NCBI GenBank assembly: GCA_030248215.1
Contig: JASANG010000611.1
Location: 496,001-560,000, forward strand
Direction of reading: 5' to 3'
DNA from: Enoplolaimus lenunculus
Taxonomy: Eukaryota; Nematoda; Enoplea; Enoplida; Thoracostomopsidae
Length of the DNA stretch: 64,000 nucleotides
The notes beneath the pieces were generated by a model. That model was not told the origin of the DNA. It was given only the letters and a program-made list of their open reading frames with translations, and did not search any database. Positions 37,044 through 49,100 of the stretch are shown piece by piece (within the stretch, counting starts at the first letter, position 1; the number at the start of each line of letters is the position of its first letter). Position numbers and translations under genes: made by a program.

Positions 37044-37239
37044 GGCCCATGTTACTTTAAGGGGCGTCTGGGTTTCTGGTGGGTCAATAAAAGAATAGGT
37101 TTAGATTCTAGATTACATTTTTTGCTTAGGCTTAGGCTTAGGCTTAGCATTAGGATTAGAAACACATTTTTGCGACGCTTAGGCTTAGGCTTAGGAATAC
37201 GCTTAATCTACTGTTACGCCCTTAAAAGTAACATTGGCC
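37044..37239. mobile_element. TIR element with telomere-like TTAGGC arrays (copy 1)
   Basis: 196 bp with ends GGCCCATGTTACTTTAAGG and TTAAAAGTAACATTGGCC. The interior holds two TTAGGC arrays (around 37124-37146 and 37177-37195). Other copies: 46353-46484, 51768-51974, 52753-52885. Confidence 0.82.
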
Positions 37240-37599
37240 AATGATGATTTTGAAACTAAGACGAATGTTTACTGATATTGGTTTGAGCTTTAAAGGAGCC
37301 GGTGTTATTGTTTCATTTTCTCCCATTGGGATTTCACCCCCCCCCCGAGAAAATTACTAGCTTGACATTTTTCTCCTCGTAAAATTTACACTAAAGCTTG
37401 TTTTACTCATAGTTTGACTTTAGAGATTTCGCACCCGTAAAGATTACTGCTTATCTCGGCATTTTCCCTGCACTTTTGTAGTTTCCCTACCACAGCAGTA
37501 AAGTTTCCCCTGCCACAAAATTTCATTTTCAGGAAGCGAAAAGTTTCCCTACATTTGCGTAGTGGCGGGGTGAAATTACAAAAAGTTTGTTTTTCCCGG

Positions 37600-37830
37600 A
37601 AGAATTAAACTGGCTGTGATAGCTTAATTTTGACCCCATAGGAATTTTGCCACTCCCCCAAAAAATAACTAGTTTGCCATTTTTCCAATTAGAAATTGAA
37701 ATGTTTTTATCATGTTCTAAGCGCTCTGACAACAGAAGTGCTTACTAGTAATTTTTGGGAAGGGGGGTGGCAACATCCCTGTTTTGGGCAAATTAAGCTA
37801 TCGCAGCCAGTTGAATTCTGGGGAAAAATG
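37600..37830. repeat. Foldback repeat
   Basis: AATTAAACTGGCTGTGATAG at about 37605 returns inverted (CTATCGCAGCCAGTTGAATT) at about 37797. Flanks also hold inverted CTAGTTTGCCATTTTTC-like stretches. Confidence 0.6.
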
Positions 37831-38587
37831 CCAAGCTAGTAATCGTTCCGGGGATGCCAAATCCTTAATTCCTATGGAGGAAAATTAAACTTAACGCCGG
37901 ATCAAAGTTCAGTTTATTAACAATTATAAACTTACAACATAAAATCGATATCCGATCGCGTCCTGCTATACAGTAACTGTCTGACTCTTTAGAGGTCAAA
38001 AAGTTTCTTATTCCTGAAGTTATACCATCCTGAAAGGAATTTTTGGCTACTTCTCTGAATAAATAAGAGAATGTTCACTTTCATTCGGTCAACAACTCGT
38101 TCGGCCGACACCAATTGCCTAACTTTCTGTTAAGAGTGTGCGGTCTTGGTCTCGGTCACGCTGTCCTGCAAGTCTCTGTATTTGTCGTCTGGCTCGATCT
38201 CAGACTCGTTGTTGTTCTGAGTCTCGATTGGTTTCAAGTCTCGGGTTTTGGTTTTGACCGAGACCATCGCACATCCCTGTTTTTTGTGGCGTTTGCGCAT
38301 GGTATATGCAAAAGTTTTACGAGCAACCGAAATTTTTTGATCTGCATAATCCGGCGTTATTCAAAAAACCTATAAAATGTTATATACTGTTTTCTTAAGA
38401 AATTTCGGGAGCGCATGTTTCCTTTGCCTCGTCCAAAGAAATGAATTCATATTATATTTGACTGTTGTTGGCCGAATCGAATGAAATCTTAGCCAAGTGA
38501 GAGTACACAATAGAGCAATGGTTTGTGCATCCATTAGACAGCAAAATGAGCTTCAAATCCTGTCACTTGCGTTCATTGTGGCTTGTA

Positions 38588-38963
38588 CAGGGTGCGACCG
38601 GATATTAATTTACCGAATACAGACACCGGATACGGATATTGAACTTTTAACGGAACAGGAACTGGATCCGGATATTGTATATGTTAAAATAATTCATTTT
38701 TTTCGCTGTATTTTTTGTATGATCAAGGTTTTCGTCTGTTATAAACTTCATAATTGCTGCTGTTGAACTTCTTGACTTTGCCCAGAAATGCAATCGCAAC
38801 AAGATGTTAAAGACGCTCACTTGTAAAAAGCAGTTTCATGATATTCCACACCACAACCGTAAATATCCGGTATCAGGTAGGTTTATACCGGATACCGGAA
38901 CCGGATACTGATATCAGTTATTGTCGGATGTTATACCAGGACCAGATATCCGGTCGCACCTTG
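38588..38963. mobile_element. TIR element with CAGGGTGCGACCGGATAT ends
   Basis: 376 bp; ends CAGGGTGCGACCGGATAT and ATATCCGGTCGCACCTTG are inverted repeats. The interior is rich in GGATACCGGAACC. The CA-G ends look hAT-like, but the flanking 8-mers do not match well. Confidence 0.7.
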
Positions 38964-39600
38964 GGACTTCAACCTGAGCAACTGTCAAACTGTAGATTGA
39001 TTTAGTTGCAGTCAATTTTGCTGCAATTCTGCCAAGTCATTGACAAGATTAAATTTCAGAGCAGCTGTCTGTAAACCGTTAAAAATGGGCGTTAAAGCTT
39101 GAATTGACACGCGCACAAAACAAAACTAATTACTTCATAAAGTTGAAAGTTTGGATGCAAGCCGTCAGAAATATTGTAGGTCAGCAACCGTTTAACTTAC
39201 AAGCGAGATGGGTTCCCTTTGTAAGGTATCAGTCTGGTGCGCAGTAGCTTGTGCCCAGCGAGGGCACATACGAGAGGTTGCAATATATAATGATGCAAAA
39301 AAATCGCAAGCGAACTGAGCAAGAAGCCAAAATCCAAATAAGTGTTAGTAACGCAAGTTTTACCGTAAATTGCGCTATAGGAGCGAGATTTTTTACCATC
39401 CCATAGTAAAGCGGTTTTGCCGAGTGTTCCTAGGTGTCCGGCCCTCCCTACAAGGGATACAGGGGCGGTAGCTTGGCACTTTCAGTTAGGGGGCCAAAAA
39501 AATTTTATCAGTATCACGCGATTAAGATAGAGCGATTGCAAGTGGGGCTAAAATTTTCAATGGGTCAAAAGATTTCGCAACTTCTGCAGTTTCCTCCTAG

Positions 39601-39672
39601 GCTTAGGCTCATGTTCGGGTTTGGGCTTAGGCTCGTGTTCGGGTTTGGGCTTAGGCTCATGCTCAGGCTTAT
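39601..39672 (+). repeat. 24-bp minisatellite, three units
   Basis: Unit GCTTAGGCTCATGTTCGGGT plus four bases; a telomere-like core (GCTTAGGC) expanded with other sequence. Confidence 0.75.
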
Positions 39673-40367
39673 CAAAGTACCAATTTTTCTAGGGGGCTGA
39701 GCTCTTCTCTGGCTATGGACCTTCCCGAAACTAAAATACATGCTACGCTCATGCTATACACGTTAGAATTGTAGATATAAGGATGCCTTTGGTGGTATAT
39801 AAATCAAAAAGCTATTTTTAACTGATAGATTGATTTCTAGAGGGAATTAAAGACAGTTTTAGCTGGTTCAATGGAGCAAAAGCTTTACAGGTTAAGCGGA
39901 AATTTGGTGTTGCACAAAAATTTAGCGGCAATTGAAACTTCGAGAGTCGTTGAGCCGTCACGCAACTGCAATAAAAATCAGATTCGTAAATGGAAGCATT
40001 ACACCGGAACTGAAAAATGTAAAAAAACGGGAATTTTGCAGAGCAATAGGTACTATTGGAACTGCAGTGACAAAAAATTATTTTCAATATAAGTACTTGT
40101 TTCAATCAGGGATGTTACGTACGGTTTCGGATCTGAATTTTTGCACTTCACAACCGCAGATGGGGAAGCTGATTTAGTACCAAGATGCTTACTAAATTTT
40201 TGCCGACTCAATTCCGAACATCCGCAACAACCGTAGTATCAGAAGTATCCGTTTCAAAATGAGAAATTTTTCAAACAACTGAAATTTAATGTTTGAAACA
40301 AAAAAAATCATGAAACTGAAAATGTCTAAAATTGTGTGAATATTACCAATTTTATATACATACGTAT

Positions 40368-41692
40368 CGGTGTCCACGAAAAAATGATTCCACAAAAAAT
40401 GACCCCCCCCCAAAATGACCCCCCAAAAAATGACCCAAAGCGGATTTTCGTGAGAGTCCAATTTTTATATTACCGTCGTGCAAAAAAATAACCCCATTAA
40501 GAAGAGACCCCCGGTCATTTTTACACGGCCAATATAGGAATGAAATATTTGACCCCCATTAAAAAGTGATCCCCGTTTTAATCGAGCCAAAGGTTGCAGC
40601 AGGAATGACTAGGAACTGCTGCTTATTAAATAAATGTGCTAAATATAACGCCGTTCCCCTTGGTACATACCCTCATTGAGATGTTGTCATTCAATGCTGA
40701 AACGACCCGAATAAGAGGGGCGGGAGTAATGAGACGGCGTCCCCATTTTGAGTTCCAATCAAAAGGAGTCCGTATCCCTAATAAGAGTCCGTAAGCGGAT
40801 AGAGTCGCAAAACCGTAATTATATTTCATAAATGTCAATTGTTCCTTTCGGTATATACAAGACACATAAAAGTTCATTCAACGGATAATTGCAGTACCGG
40901 ATGTATATCGGTAACGAAGGGTGGCGGACGGCGGGTTAAAAGTAAATAACAGTCCGTGGCCGAATAACTGGGGACCCTCTGGAGAGGCCAAAAAATATCA
41001 GCCCACTCTGATTTGGGACACTACAGTACACTTAGACATGCCTAATGTGCACAGTATGACATTCAGCGAAATTAACAGTTGTCACCGCTGTTTTTGCTTT
41101 AAGTCTTGGTGTTTATAATCATGTAATTTAGTGCTTAAGAATATTAGCCAATAGGAAGCATATTTTTCACCAGGGTGCAACCGGAATTACAATTTACCGA
41201 AACCGGAAAGTGAAAAATGCATTTCACCAAATATTTCATTTTAATCGTATTTTTTGCTCTATTATTTGTGAAATAACCTTAGTCGAACATAGGTATTTAT
41301 TTTATTTGTTGTATTTTAGATTTTCGTCGTCGACTGAAGTGAAATCCACCATCAATGGCTTATATTCGGAGTACAAGTGGCTTTCAAAAGATTCTTAAAA
41401 ATTAGCAAAGTTAAGAAAACGGCCAAATTATAACACCGGAATTTTTAAATCCGGTAAAAATTTTCCGGAACCGGAACCGGAAGGTGAAAAAATGCCGGAA
41501 CTGGAACCGAAATTCCGGTTGCACCCTGTTTTTCACAGAAGATGATTTTAGTACAGTTCTGTGTAAAACTGACCGGCGAGTCTCTTTTTAATGGGGGTCA
41601 TTTTTGACACGACGGTACCGTGAAAATAGGACCACCCCCGTGAAATTATGCCTGGCGGTCATTTTTGGGGGTTATTTTTTCATGCGACACCG
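40368..41692. mobile_element. 1.3-kb element with long imperfect TIRs, host of a nested hAT MITE
   Basis: The left arm (about 40368-40530) and inverted right arm (about 41545-41692) share CGGTGTC, ACCGTCGTG, AATGACCCCC and ATTAAAAAGAGACC-like stretches. The interior contains the element 41171-41528 and pieces of other repeats. No transposase frame seen. Confidence 0.65.
41171..41528. mobile_element. hAT-like MITE, CAGGGTGCAACCGG ends, 8-bp TSD
   Basis: 358 bp, ends CAGGGTGCAACCGGAATT and AATTCCGGTTGCACCCTG; flanked by TTTTTCAC at 41163-41170 and 41529-41536. Inserted within the larger TIR element. Confidence 0.9.
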
Positions 41693-42374
41693 GAACCAGA
41701 TTTTCCATAGTGCCTTTTATTTCACGAAGCGGAACGCTTTATTTTTAACACGGAAAGTGGGAGCAAGTGTAAAACCAACTGATACGTTTTAATTTGTAAA
41801 CGATTATTTTGAGCTAAAAAATATAACTATTTAGGGGTTTCACGTGTTGAGATGGTGATTTTTCACGTGCTTTAAATGGTTGAAATGTAAAATTGCTGTT
41901 TTGAAATGTTGAAACGGTAGTGTAGCACATAATAATATATGCGATTTGCGAAGAAGTTTGAAAATCCTTGACACAACTCGCAAGAATGTACTTTGCGTGC
42001 GGTGAATAACGGTTATTGGTATTTTAAAATAGGCCAAGTCGACGAGTTATCAGTGGCGACTCTGGCGACTTGTGAAATAATTGAATTAATTTGGCTCTTG
42101 TGCAATTTTCCCGTGAGTTTTCGACAGTTTTAGATTTTTGACATAATTTAGGCAGTTTCTTTCTAGTTTAGCATTAGGGACCTAAGGCCCGGGAGGATGA
42201 GGTGGAGAGTTGTGCAAGTTGCCATAATTTTTGACAAGAGGCGATTTGATGAAATTTTGAGTTAATTATTGAATCTTTCGAGCGGCAATTGTATTTTATG
42301 TTAATATGTCCATTTTAGAGTATATTTGCATTAATCCTTTAGCACAAAATTAAGCACTAGGGCAGCTCAAATAC

Positions 42375-42410
42375 AGAGTATATACTATATATACACTTTA
42401 TACATATGCG
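42375..42410 (+). promoter_or_regulatory. Possible TATA-rich promoter of the TPS/TPP gene
   Basis: AGTATATACTATATATACAC lies 45-75 bp before the start codon. Position and composition fit a core promoter or 5' UTR; AT-richness alone could explain it. Confidence 0.3.
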
Positions 42411-42452
42411 ATAACAACAGCTACATCCGTATATTTATTTCCATACTCAAAC

Positions 42453-43108
42453 ATGGAATCCCCGTCGCCAGACGGCGCCTGTGATGTTTGTTGGCCGACA
42501 ACATCGTTTTCATCCACCGGCTCATCGTCAAATCAAGTCGCGTTTCGCAGCGAACACGCAGCGATCGCGTACGACTATTTGAATAACTCGCACGCGTCGC
42601 TTGCGTCGTTCTGCGACACTGTGGTCGCGATTGGCGAATGCTTGCGAACACGCGACACAGCGTCACTGATCGATTGGACGCGGCTGTTCACGGCGTCCGA
42701 TGATGCGATCGTTGCGTTCCGTCGCGTCGTTGATCATTTTGTCGACGTCGACCTGGAGCGATACGTCGTCGCATCGCGGCGACAACGTTGCGATGACAGG
42801 TCATCGTCGACAAATAGTTGCGATCGCCGTCCAACTGGTGATAGTGGCGTTGAAACTGGTGATAGTGGCGTTGATGACGAAAGTATCGGTAGAAATCAAA
42901 AATGTTCCAGCAATATATGGTCATCACCAGGCGCGGAATGGAACTCAGGTGGCGTATACGCGTTGCTGAGGCAACTCGCAGTCGCGTGTACGTTCCAGTT
43001 AGAGTTGTGGCGGTTTGTGGTGTTGGTCGTGGTGCCACAAAAAGAAATTGTCGACATGGTAACTGGGAAGTCGCGAATTGCGTTTGCTGAACGTTTGGCG
43101 TATAATCG
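42453..43108 (+). CDS. TPS/TPP exon 1
   Basis: The start ATG follows a TATA-rich stretch (about 42375-42410). Encodes a Ser/Asp-rich N-terminus with a helical part (HAAIAYDYLNNSHASLASFC) of unknown role. Donor GTGAGA at 43109, phase 2. Confidence 0.75.
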
Positions 43109-46100
43109 GTGAGATGTTGTAAGGTTAGGCGCGGTGCGCAGTCTAGACACTGTCGGTGGTATATATATGTACATTAGATAATTGAGCTAGAATATCGAAT
43201 AAAACGAAAGATAATATGAATTAGTTGGCAGTGATATTGGAAAATACATATTTTTTTCAACATCATGATACGATGAGTTGTAATAAACTGTTTTTCACCA
43301 AGTATACGGAGTAATTAAAACATTTACGTACCTAATATTGTGATATACTTACCTACTGAAACTGAAAGGTTACGATTCTTGTTAGATTTTGGGATATATA
43401 GCTGTTTTTGCACCCAGGGCAATATACCTCACATTATATACGTATTTGAAATTCGTTTGGTTCGAAGTGCACAACGGGGTATATACTTATAGTATACAGA
43501 AGATATTGTTTTCTGAATTATTGGAGGAATTCTTAACGTAGCCAGTGAGCCACTATTACATACAGGTAAAATACAGACGAAGACGTTGCCAGCAAAGTGA
43601 GCAAGAAGCCAGACGCAAATATATATATTATTAAAACTAGAACGCCCCACATACGTATTTTGAGCATCGTTCCAACTGACTTTTAGATATGCAAATTAAA
43701 TATAGATTTGTATGTCCTTGAAGGTTGGTTATGTGCGCAACTCCGGATTGCTTGTATAGTATTAAATCCGAAAACAAAATTTCAGCGTACTTACCTACTG
43801 AAACTGAAAGGTTACGATTCTTGTTAGATTTTGGGATATATAGCTGTTTTTGCACCCAGGGCAATATACCTCACATTATATACGTATTTGAAATTCGTTT
43901 GGTTCGAAGTGCACAACGGGGTATATACTTATAGTATACAGAAGATATTGTTTTCTGAATTATTGGAGGAATTCTTAACGTAGCCAGTGAGCCACTATTA
44001 CATACAGGTAAAATACAGACGAAGACGTTGCCAGCAAAGTGAGCAAGAAGCCAGACGCAAATATATATATTATTAAAACTAGAACGCCCCACATACGTAT
44101 TTTGAGCATCGTTCCAACTGACTTTTAGATATGCAAATTAAATATAGATTTGTATGTCCTTGAAGGTTGGTTATGTGCGCAACTCCGGATTGCTTGTATA
44201 GTATTAAATCCGAAAACAAAATTTCAGCGTATTTGGATACGGTGCTGAATCCGATTCCAAGATTATTCTTTAAACCTGCCCGGCCTTTCGTATTAGTGAG
44301 CTTAAATCCAACCACATTTTTTATGTTTAACCCTTTCTCACATAAAGGTTTTCAATTTCATATGAGATGTAATTTCCAGGTAAGATTCGATCCCCAGTCT
44401 CACGGGTGGGAGGCGTTTACGATGATCACTAAGCTATAGGAGCTTGACGCTCGAGCCCGAGGGGGATCTGACGTCTTGTGGAGATTTTGCACTGCGCATA
44501 TGTTAGAATTGTTGAACACTGCTCACAGTGTCTATTTCTCGTATATTATTTGTATGTTAGGCTCTCATAGTATATATACTCTATGAGTGAGAGGACTAAC
44601 TTTGTCAAAAGGGTCCATTTTTTAATCCAATAGGGTTTCGAAAATATTTTACGCATATTGTGCAATCAGGCTTGCCCCCGCCGGGAGCTCGGGGTTCGTT
44701 AAGCATGGCCTTGTTGGATTGGCTACATTCCATATTGTCCGCTACTGATTTCAGAAAAAACGTCAAATTTATTCAATCGTCTGCATGCAACAAAAACAAC
44801 AACAACAACAACAACAACAACATTAGCACACATAAACATGACTCAAGCTGTGATATTTATTTGTCATGCAACTCTTCTGATGTTACCAATAGTGTTGTGG
44901 AACGAGTTGAATATGTGTTGTATCCGTATTTGTCGCGAACCTCGTCTGCAAGTCATCGTGTGTTACTTGATTATTATCGATCTGATCCAGAAAATGCGGA
45001 TACTTTGACAACAGGTCAGACGCGTAGCCAGCTCAATCTGCAAGGTGATGGCGCAAGACGATTTTTGAAGGAGCACACTGCCTAATATAAGTTTATTTTG
45101 ACAACGACCCCATACTAGACCAGTTTATACTGTAAGACATTTCGAGGTGTTTTCGGTTACTTCCCCCCAGCTTGCATTCACCCAAAACTGGTCGGATTCC
45201 GCAAAATTTTTGACTGTTTGAGCTTCTAGTTTGCTAAAAATTGTATTTTTAAGCTCTCAATCTCCCCCTTGAGACCGAAATGATTTTACTATAAGATTTG
45301 GTAGGCGCCGATGACAGAGATACGACGAACAGCGCATACGCGTCGCAAGATACATTTTTGCTTTTCAGACAAGCTGTCATGGAAACATTACGAACACACA
45401 TTCGATCGAACACCGGCTGAAAATAGTCAATATATTAATGTTTTCGATTTACACAACGACGCAACAAAAGTTGGTGGTTTCGAAAAACTTCCGAAAATGT
45501 TTGCACGAATATTAGGAACTGTTGTTGGTGATATGGCCGAAAATGACAAAGGTATCATGTTAGGTTAATAGGAAAAATTACTTTTAAATTCGTCTTGAAA
45601 ACCAAATTTCTTTTAAAAATCATCCGCTAAAATATATACGTCGCTGTCGTGAGCACATTTTTGTCTCCAGTTCGTTCGCTAAAGGCCAAATTCGAATAAT
45701 TGGTTAGGCTAAACTAGCACTTTGTTTTGTACATTATTTCACTAATCATTCGGGTTTTGACGTCCGGCGCCGTCCGTCACCGTGCGTCACCATACGTTGT
45801 CGTACGTGAGTTATTTCCGTACGATACCGCGCGGGCGACGGACGGCGCCGTACGTCAACAAAAGTATAGCGCAACCCAGGGTTGCTAAAAGTGTTTGTAG
45901 TGAGAGGAATTTAACGTTTATAATTCTTCAAAAACAGATAAATGAATAGCTAGCTAATACAGTTTGAATTAGAGCTTTTTAAGTCAATTCACTGATTACC
46001 AGGGTTATATGCAGCTATTTCATTTCAACACTAAAGGATTTTGGGTGCGATGAATCTATTAATTAATATTCAGTTATTAACTAGTTTGCATCTATGGTTT

Positions 46101-49100
46101 GATGGCATGACAACTTTAAATATAGCGTTTGAAAATTGGAACACTTTCAAAATAGTTAGCTGCTCGATAATTAGTATGTTAGGTGTGAGATCTGTGACAG
46201 TAAAGCTATTATCTCACATGTAAAGGTATTTACGCGTGGGGAATATAAACAGTAAGCATGTCCGAGTTTCGCTCAAACCAGCTAGTTTCGCTACAACTGG
46301 TATAATGAATCGAAAATACTAAAGCTTTTAATAGCTTTCATATAAAAAGCAAGGTCCATGTTACTTTAAGGGGCGTCCAGGTTTCCGATGGGTCCATAAA
46401 AGAGTAGGTTTAGAGAATACGCTTAATCTACTGTTACGCCAATTTAACATTAGGCTTAGGTTAGGCTTAGGCTTAGGCCAAAAGCAATTACAAAGTTCGT
46501 TAATCGCATTGGAAGATAAGATTTGTTATTCCTGTGTTGCGTTACTACTTCGCAGGTACTGATGCCATATCGCTGGACAATACTGTTGACTTTACCACTC
46601 CGCCTTCTGATGCTGACACCTGGCTGGTATTCTTAGAATACAGTTACGATGTTGCTGTTGCTGTTTTGCGTACTTCTCGTGCGGAAGACGAACTCTGGAT
46701 TATTGATCCGATTTTGCTGTATGTTGGTTTGTTCATTCGAACACTTCGGCCACGTTCCGTTGTTAATCTTTATCTTTGTAAACCCCTATTCTACGATGTC
46801 ATTCGAACCTTACCGGCCTCAGCAGAAGACCTGCTCAGTAGTGCCGTGAAAGCTCAAACTCAGCCTTCTCTAGGCTCAGATGCTCCTGAAAGCATCGTCC
46901 AACCTGAGTCTGGAAGTTTGCCTACCACGGAAGCGCATCCGAATGGCGGTGAAGCTGGGGTTCCGAGCAGTCTTGTTGTACAACCACTATTCGCAATGGA
47001 TTTAATTGTTGCACCAAGTGATTGCGATTGCAAACGTGTTGTTGACGCTATGCAACTCGACAGTTGTAGCAAAGACGCAACACTGACCCCATCTGTAGCC
47101 ACTTCGGTACGTCGCGTTGCGGGTATGTGGAGCGTTATTCATGGAGAACATCGGGTTGTGGTTGCCACTATCGAAAGAGTGTGTTTGGCTGCTATTCAGG
47201 ACGGTGTGTGTAGAGAAATTAGTACAGCAGGTTCACCTACGAGAGAAATCTATACGGCAGGGGTAACTGCGATTTCGGATCCTATGGTAAATATACCGGT
47301 GGATGATTCGGTTTCGCCAAGAGTGGCTTGTGTTTCTGAACGAATATTATCGACGTTCGTACGGATACAAGCTGAGAAACGACGCCGCGAGATAGCGCGG
47401 GCTAACGGGTTGAGATTGCCGAAGTTGAAGAGCGCAGCGCTAATTTTGTGCAAGCTAATCACAGAGCCGCTGCCAAACCGTAGTTCTGGTTGTGGTGAGA
47501 TTGGCGACAGGGCATTGATTGAAAATTCTTCGTCAGAATCGGAATCAGTAGCTGTAATTGTGGAGTCGTTGTTTAAAATGATTGCCCGGTATTTTGAACA
47601 TTATCCACAACGCAACGGGTTAGATACGTTTGTGATTAATACAGGTGATGGTTTTGGGATATTGTCTAGTTGTTGTGCAATGATAAAAGAGAAACTGAAC
47701 GAACAAACGAATCTGCTGGGAGTTCCTAGTAGCGTAGAGAAGTCGTACGTGAAGCAGATGCGTCCAAGAGTAGTTTGCAATTCAGGCAAAGGAGATACAA
47801 ACATTTTGGCTAAGCTGGATGATAATAGCGGTCAAATTGCTAACGGGTATATTAAAGATGTCGGACTCAGAGGTGTACAGCTTCAGATATGTTCTGATAC
47901 GGATGTCTATGACCCAGACGGCGTACCTTGTGATAAATCAATGTTTAGTAGACCATTGAAATTTAACTGTCTACTTGATCAACCGGTGATTGGGTATATT
48001 CTTTTGATTTGTGATAACAAAATTGAATATAGGCGTGGCTTGAGAGAACAAACTCAAAACAATCAAAACCTCTCGTGTAAACCTTGTTCGGCAGAGATAA
48101 ACGTAGATCAGTTATGCGCTGATATCTTTAACTCTGTCGTCAGTACAACTTGTCACCAAAAATCATTAGTTCCGGAAACACTTGCTGTTGAAAATAACGC
48201 ACTGAATAAGAGTTCAACTGTAACCTGGACTAGGAGCGAAACTGTTCAACCGCGTAGCTCATTAAATGCAAACACAACTGCGAAAGTTCAAACGCTCGAT
48301 TTGCCTTCCGATTCAACCCAGGACTGCAACCAGTACGTGTTGCCCGTTCTCAACGGCAATATTGCCGCAATTCAGTTGAATGCAGCCCTTGAGTATGCGC
48401 CACGCGCAGTTGCAATCGCTGCAGAAGGTGTTCGAAGCTTGGAACGGTTTCGTGAAACGCTGTTTGTTGCCCGTCGACTTCGGCGAGACGTTGTCCGAAG
48501 AATACTGGCCAATGCACCTTTGATGCGAAAATCATTGGTTATGCTTGAAACGATTCTTGGTGTGCTTGAAGATAATCTTGATCAGGTATGAGTTGAAAGT
48601 CACAGTGCGTGTGTGTGTGTGAACACATTGTAACGAAAAAGCTTCAGTGTCGCTCAGCTGCTGACGCCAAAACACTTTGATGTGTTTATCATCCAACACC
48701 ATAAAAGTCATAGTGATCCTTGTTCAGTGAAATAGAAAATAATCTTGATAATAAAGTACAAAAAAGTTTTGAATTTTTAGTTCACTAAAGCACTTTTGTA
48801 TGGAGTATGCTGGTAATTTTCTAAACTCTAGTACGATGATGCCGGCCAGTGTACAGAAATGTTAGTGGCGCAGCTAGCGTTTCATTTATAGAAAATATAT
48901 TAGACGACCGTTGTGTTAACCCTCTAGAATGCACAAGGTTATTATTGTAAAACCTTTTTAAAGTTTTTTTGTTGCCTGTGCAAGAATTTAATGAAAGCAG
49001 AAATACATTTTATCTACCCCCCTTGTGTACGTCGCTGTGCACAGCTGCTTGTACTGTACAGCACATATGCTGGATTTTGTATATTTTGTTTGATTTTAGA

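Larger units (their letters stand above)
30153..42452. other. 12.3-kb intergenic repeat-rich region
   Basis: No convincing gene. It contains the DNA elements listed separately, one lectin-like exon candidate (35873-36028), foldbacks at 36480-36978 and 37600-37830, and a minisatellite at 39601-39672. Bark 3' UTR presumably occupies the first part; the poly(A) site could not be placed. Confidence 0.6.
43109..44754 (+). other. TPS/TPP intron 1
   Basis: 1.6 kb, over half of it a 442-bp tandem duplication, plus a tRNA-like relic (44377-44442) on the opposite strand. Confidence 0.7.
45552..46555 (+). other. TPS/TPP intron 3
   Basis: About 1 kb holding a CG-rich inverted-repeat element (45750-45878) and a TTAGGC-bearing element (46353-46484). 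Confidence 0.65.

Noticed and set aside
37124-37195. TTAGGC arrays as a chromosome end
   Set aside because: Arrays are short, occur in both orientations, sit inside TIR elements and are flanked by genes on both sides.
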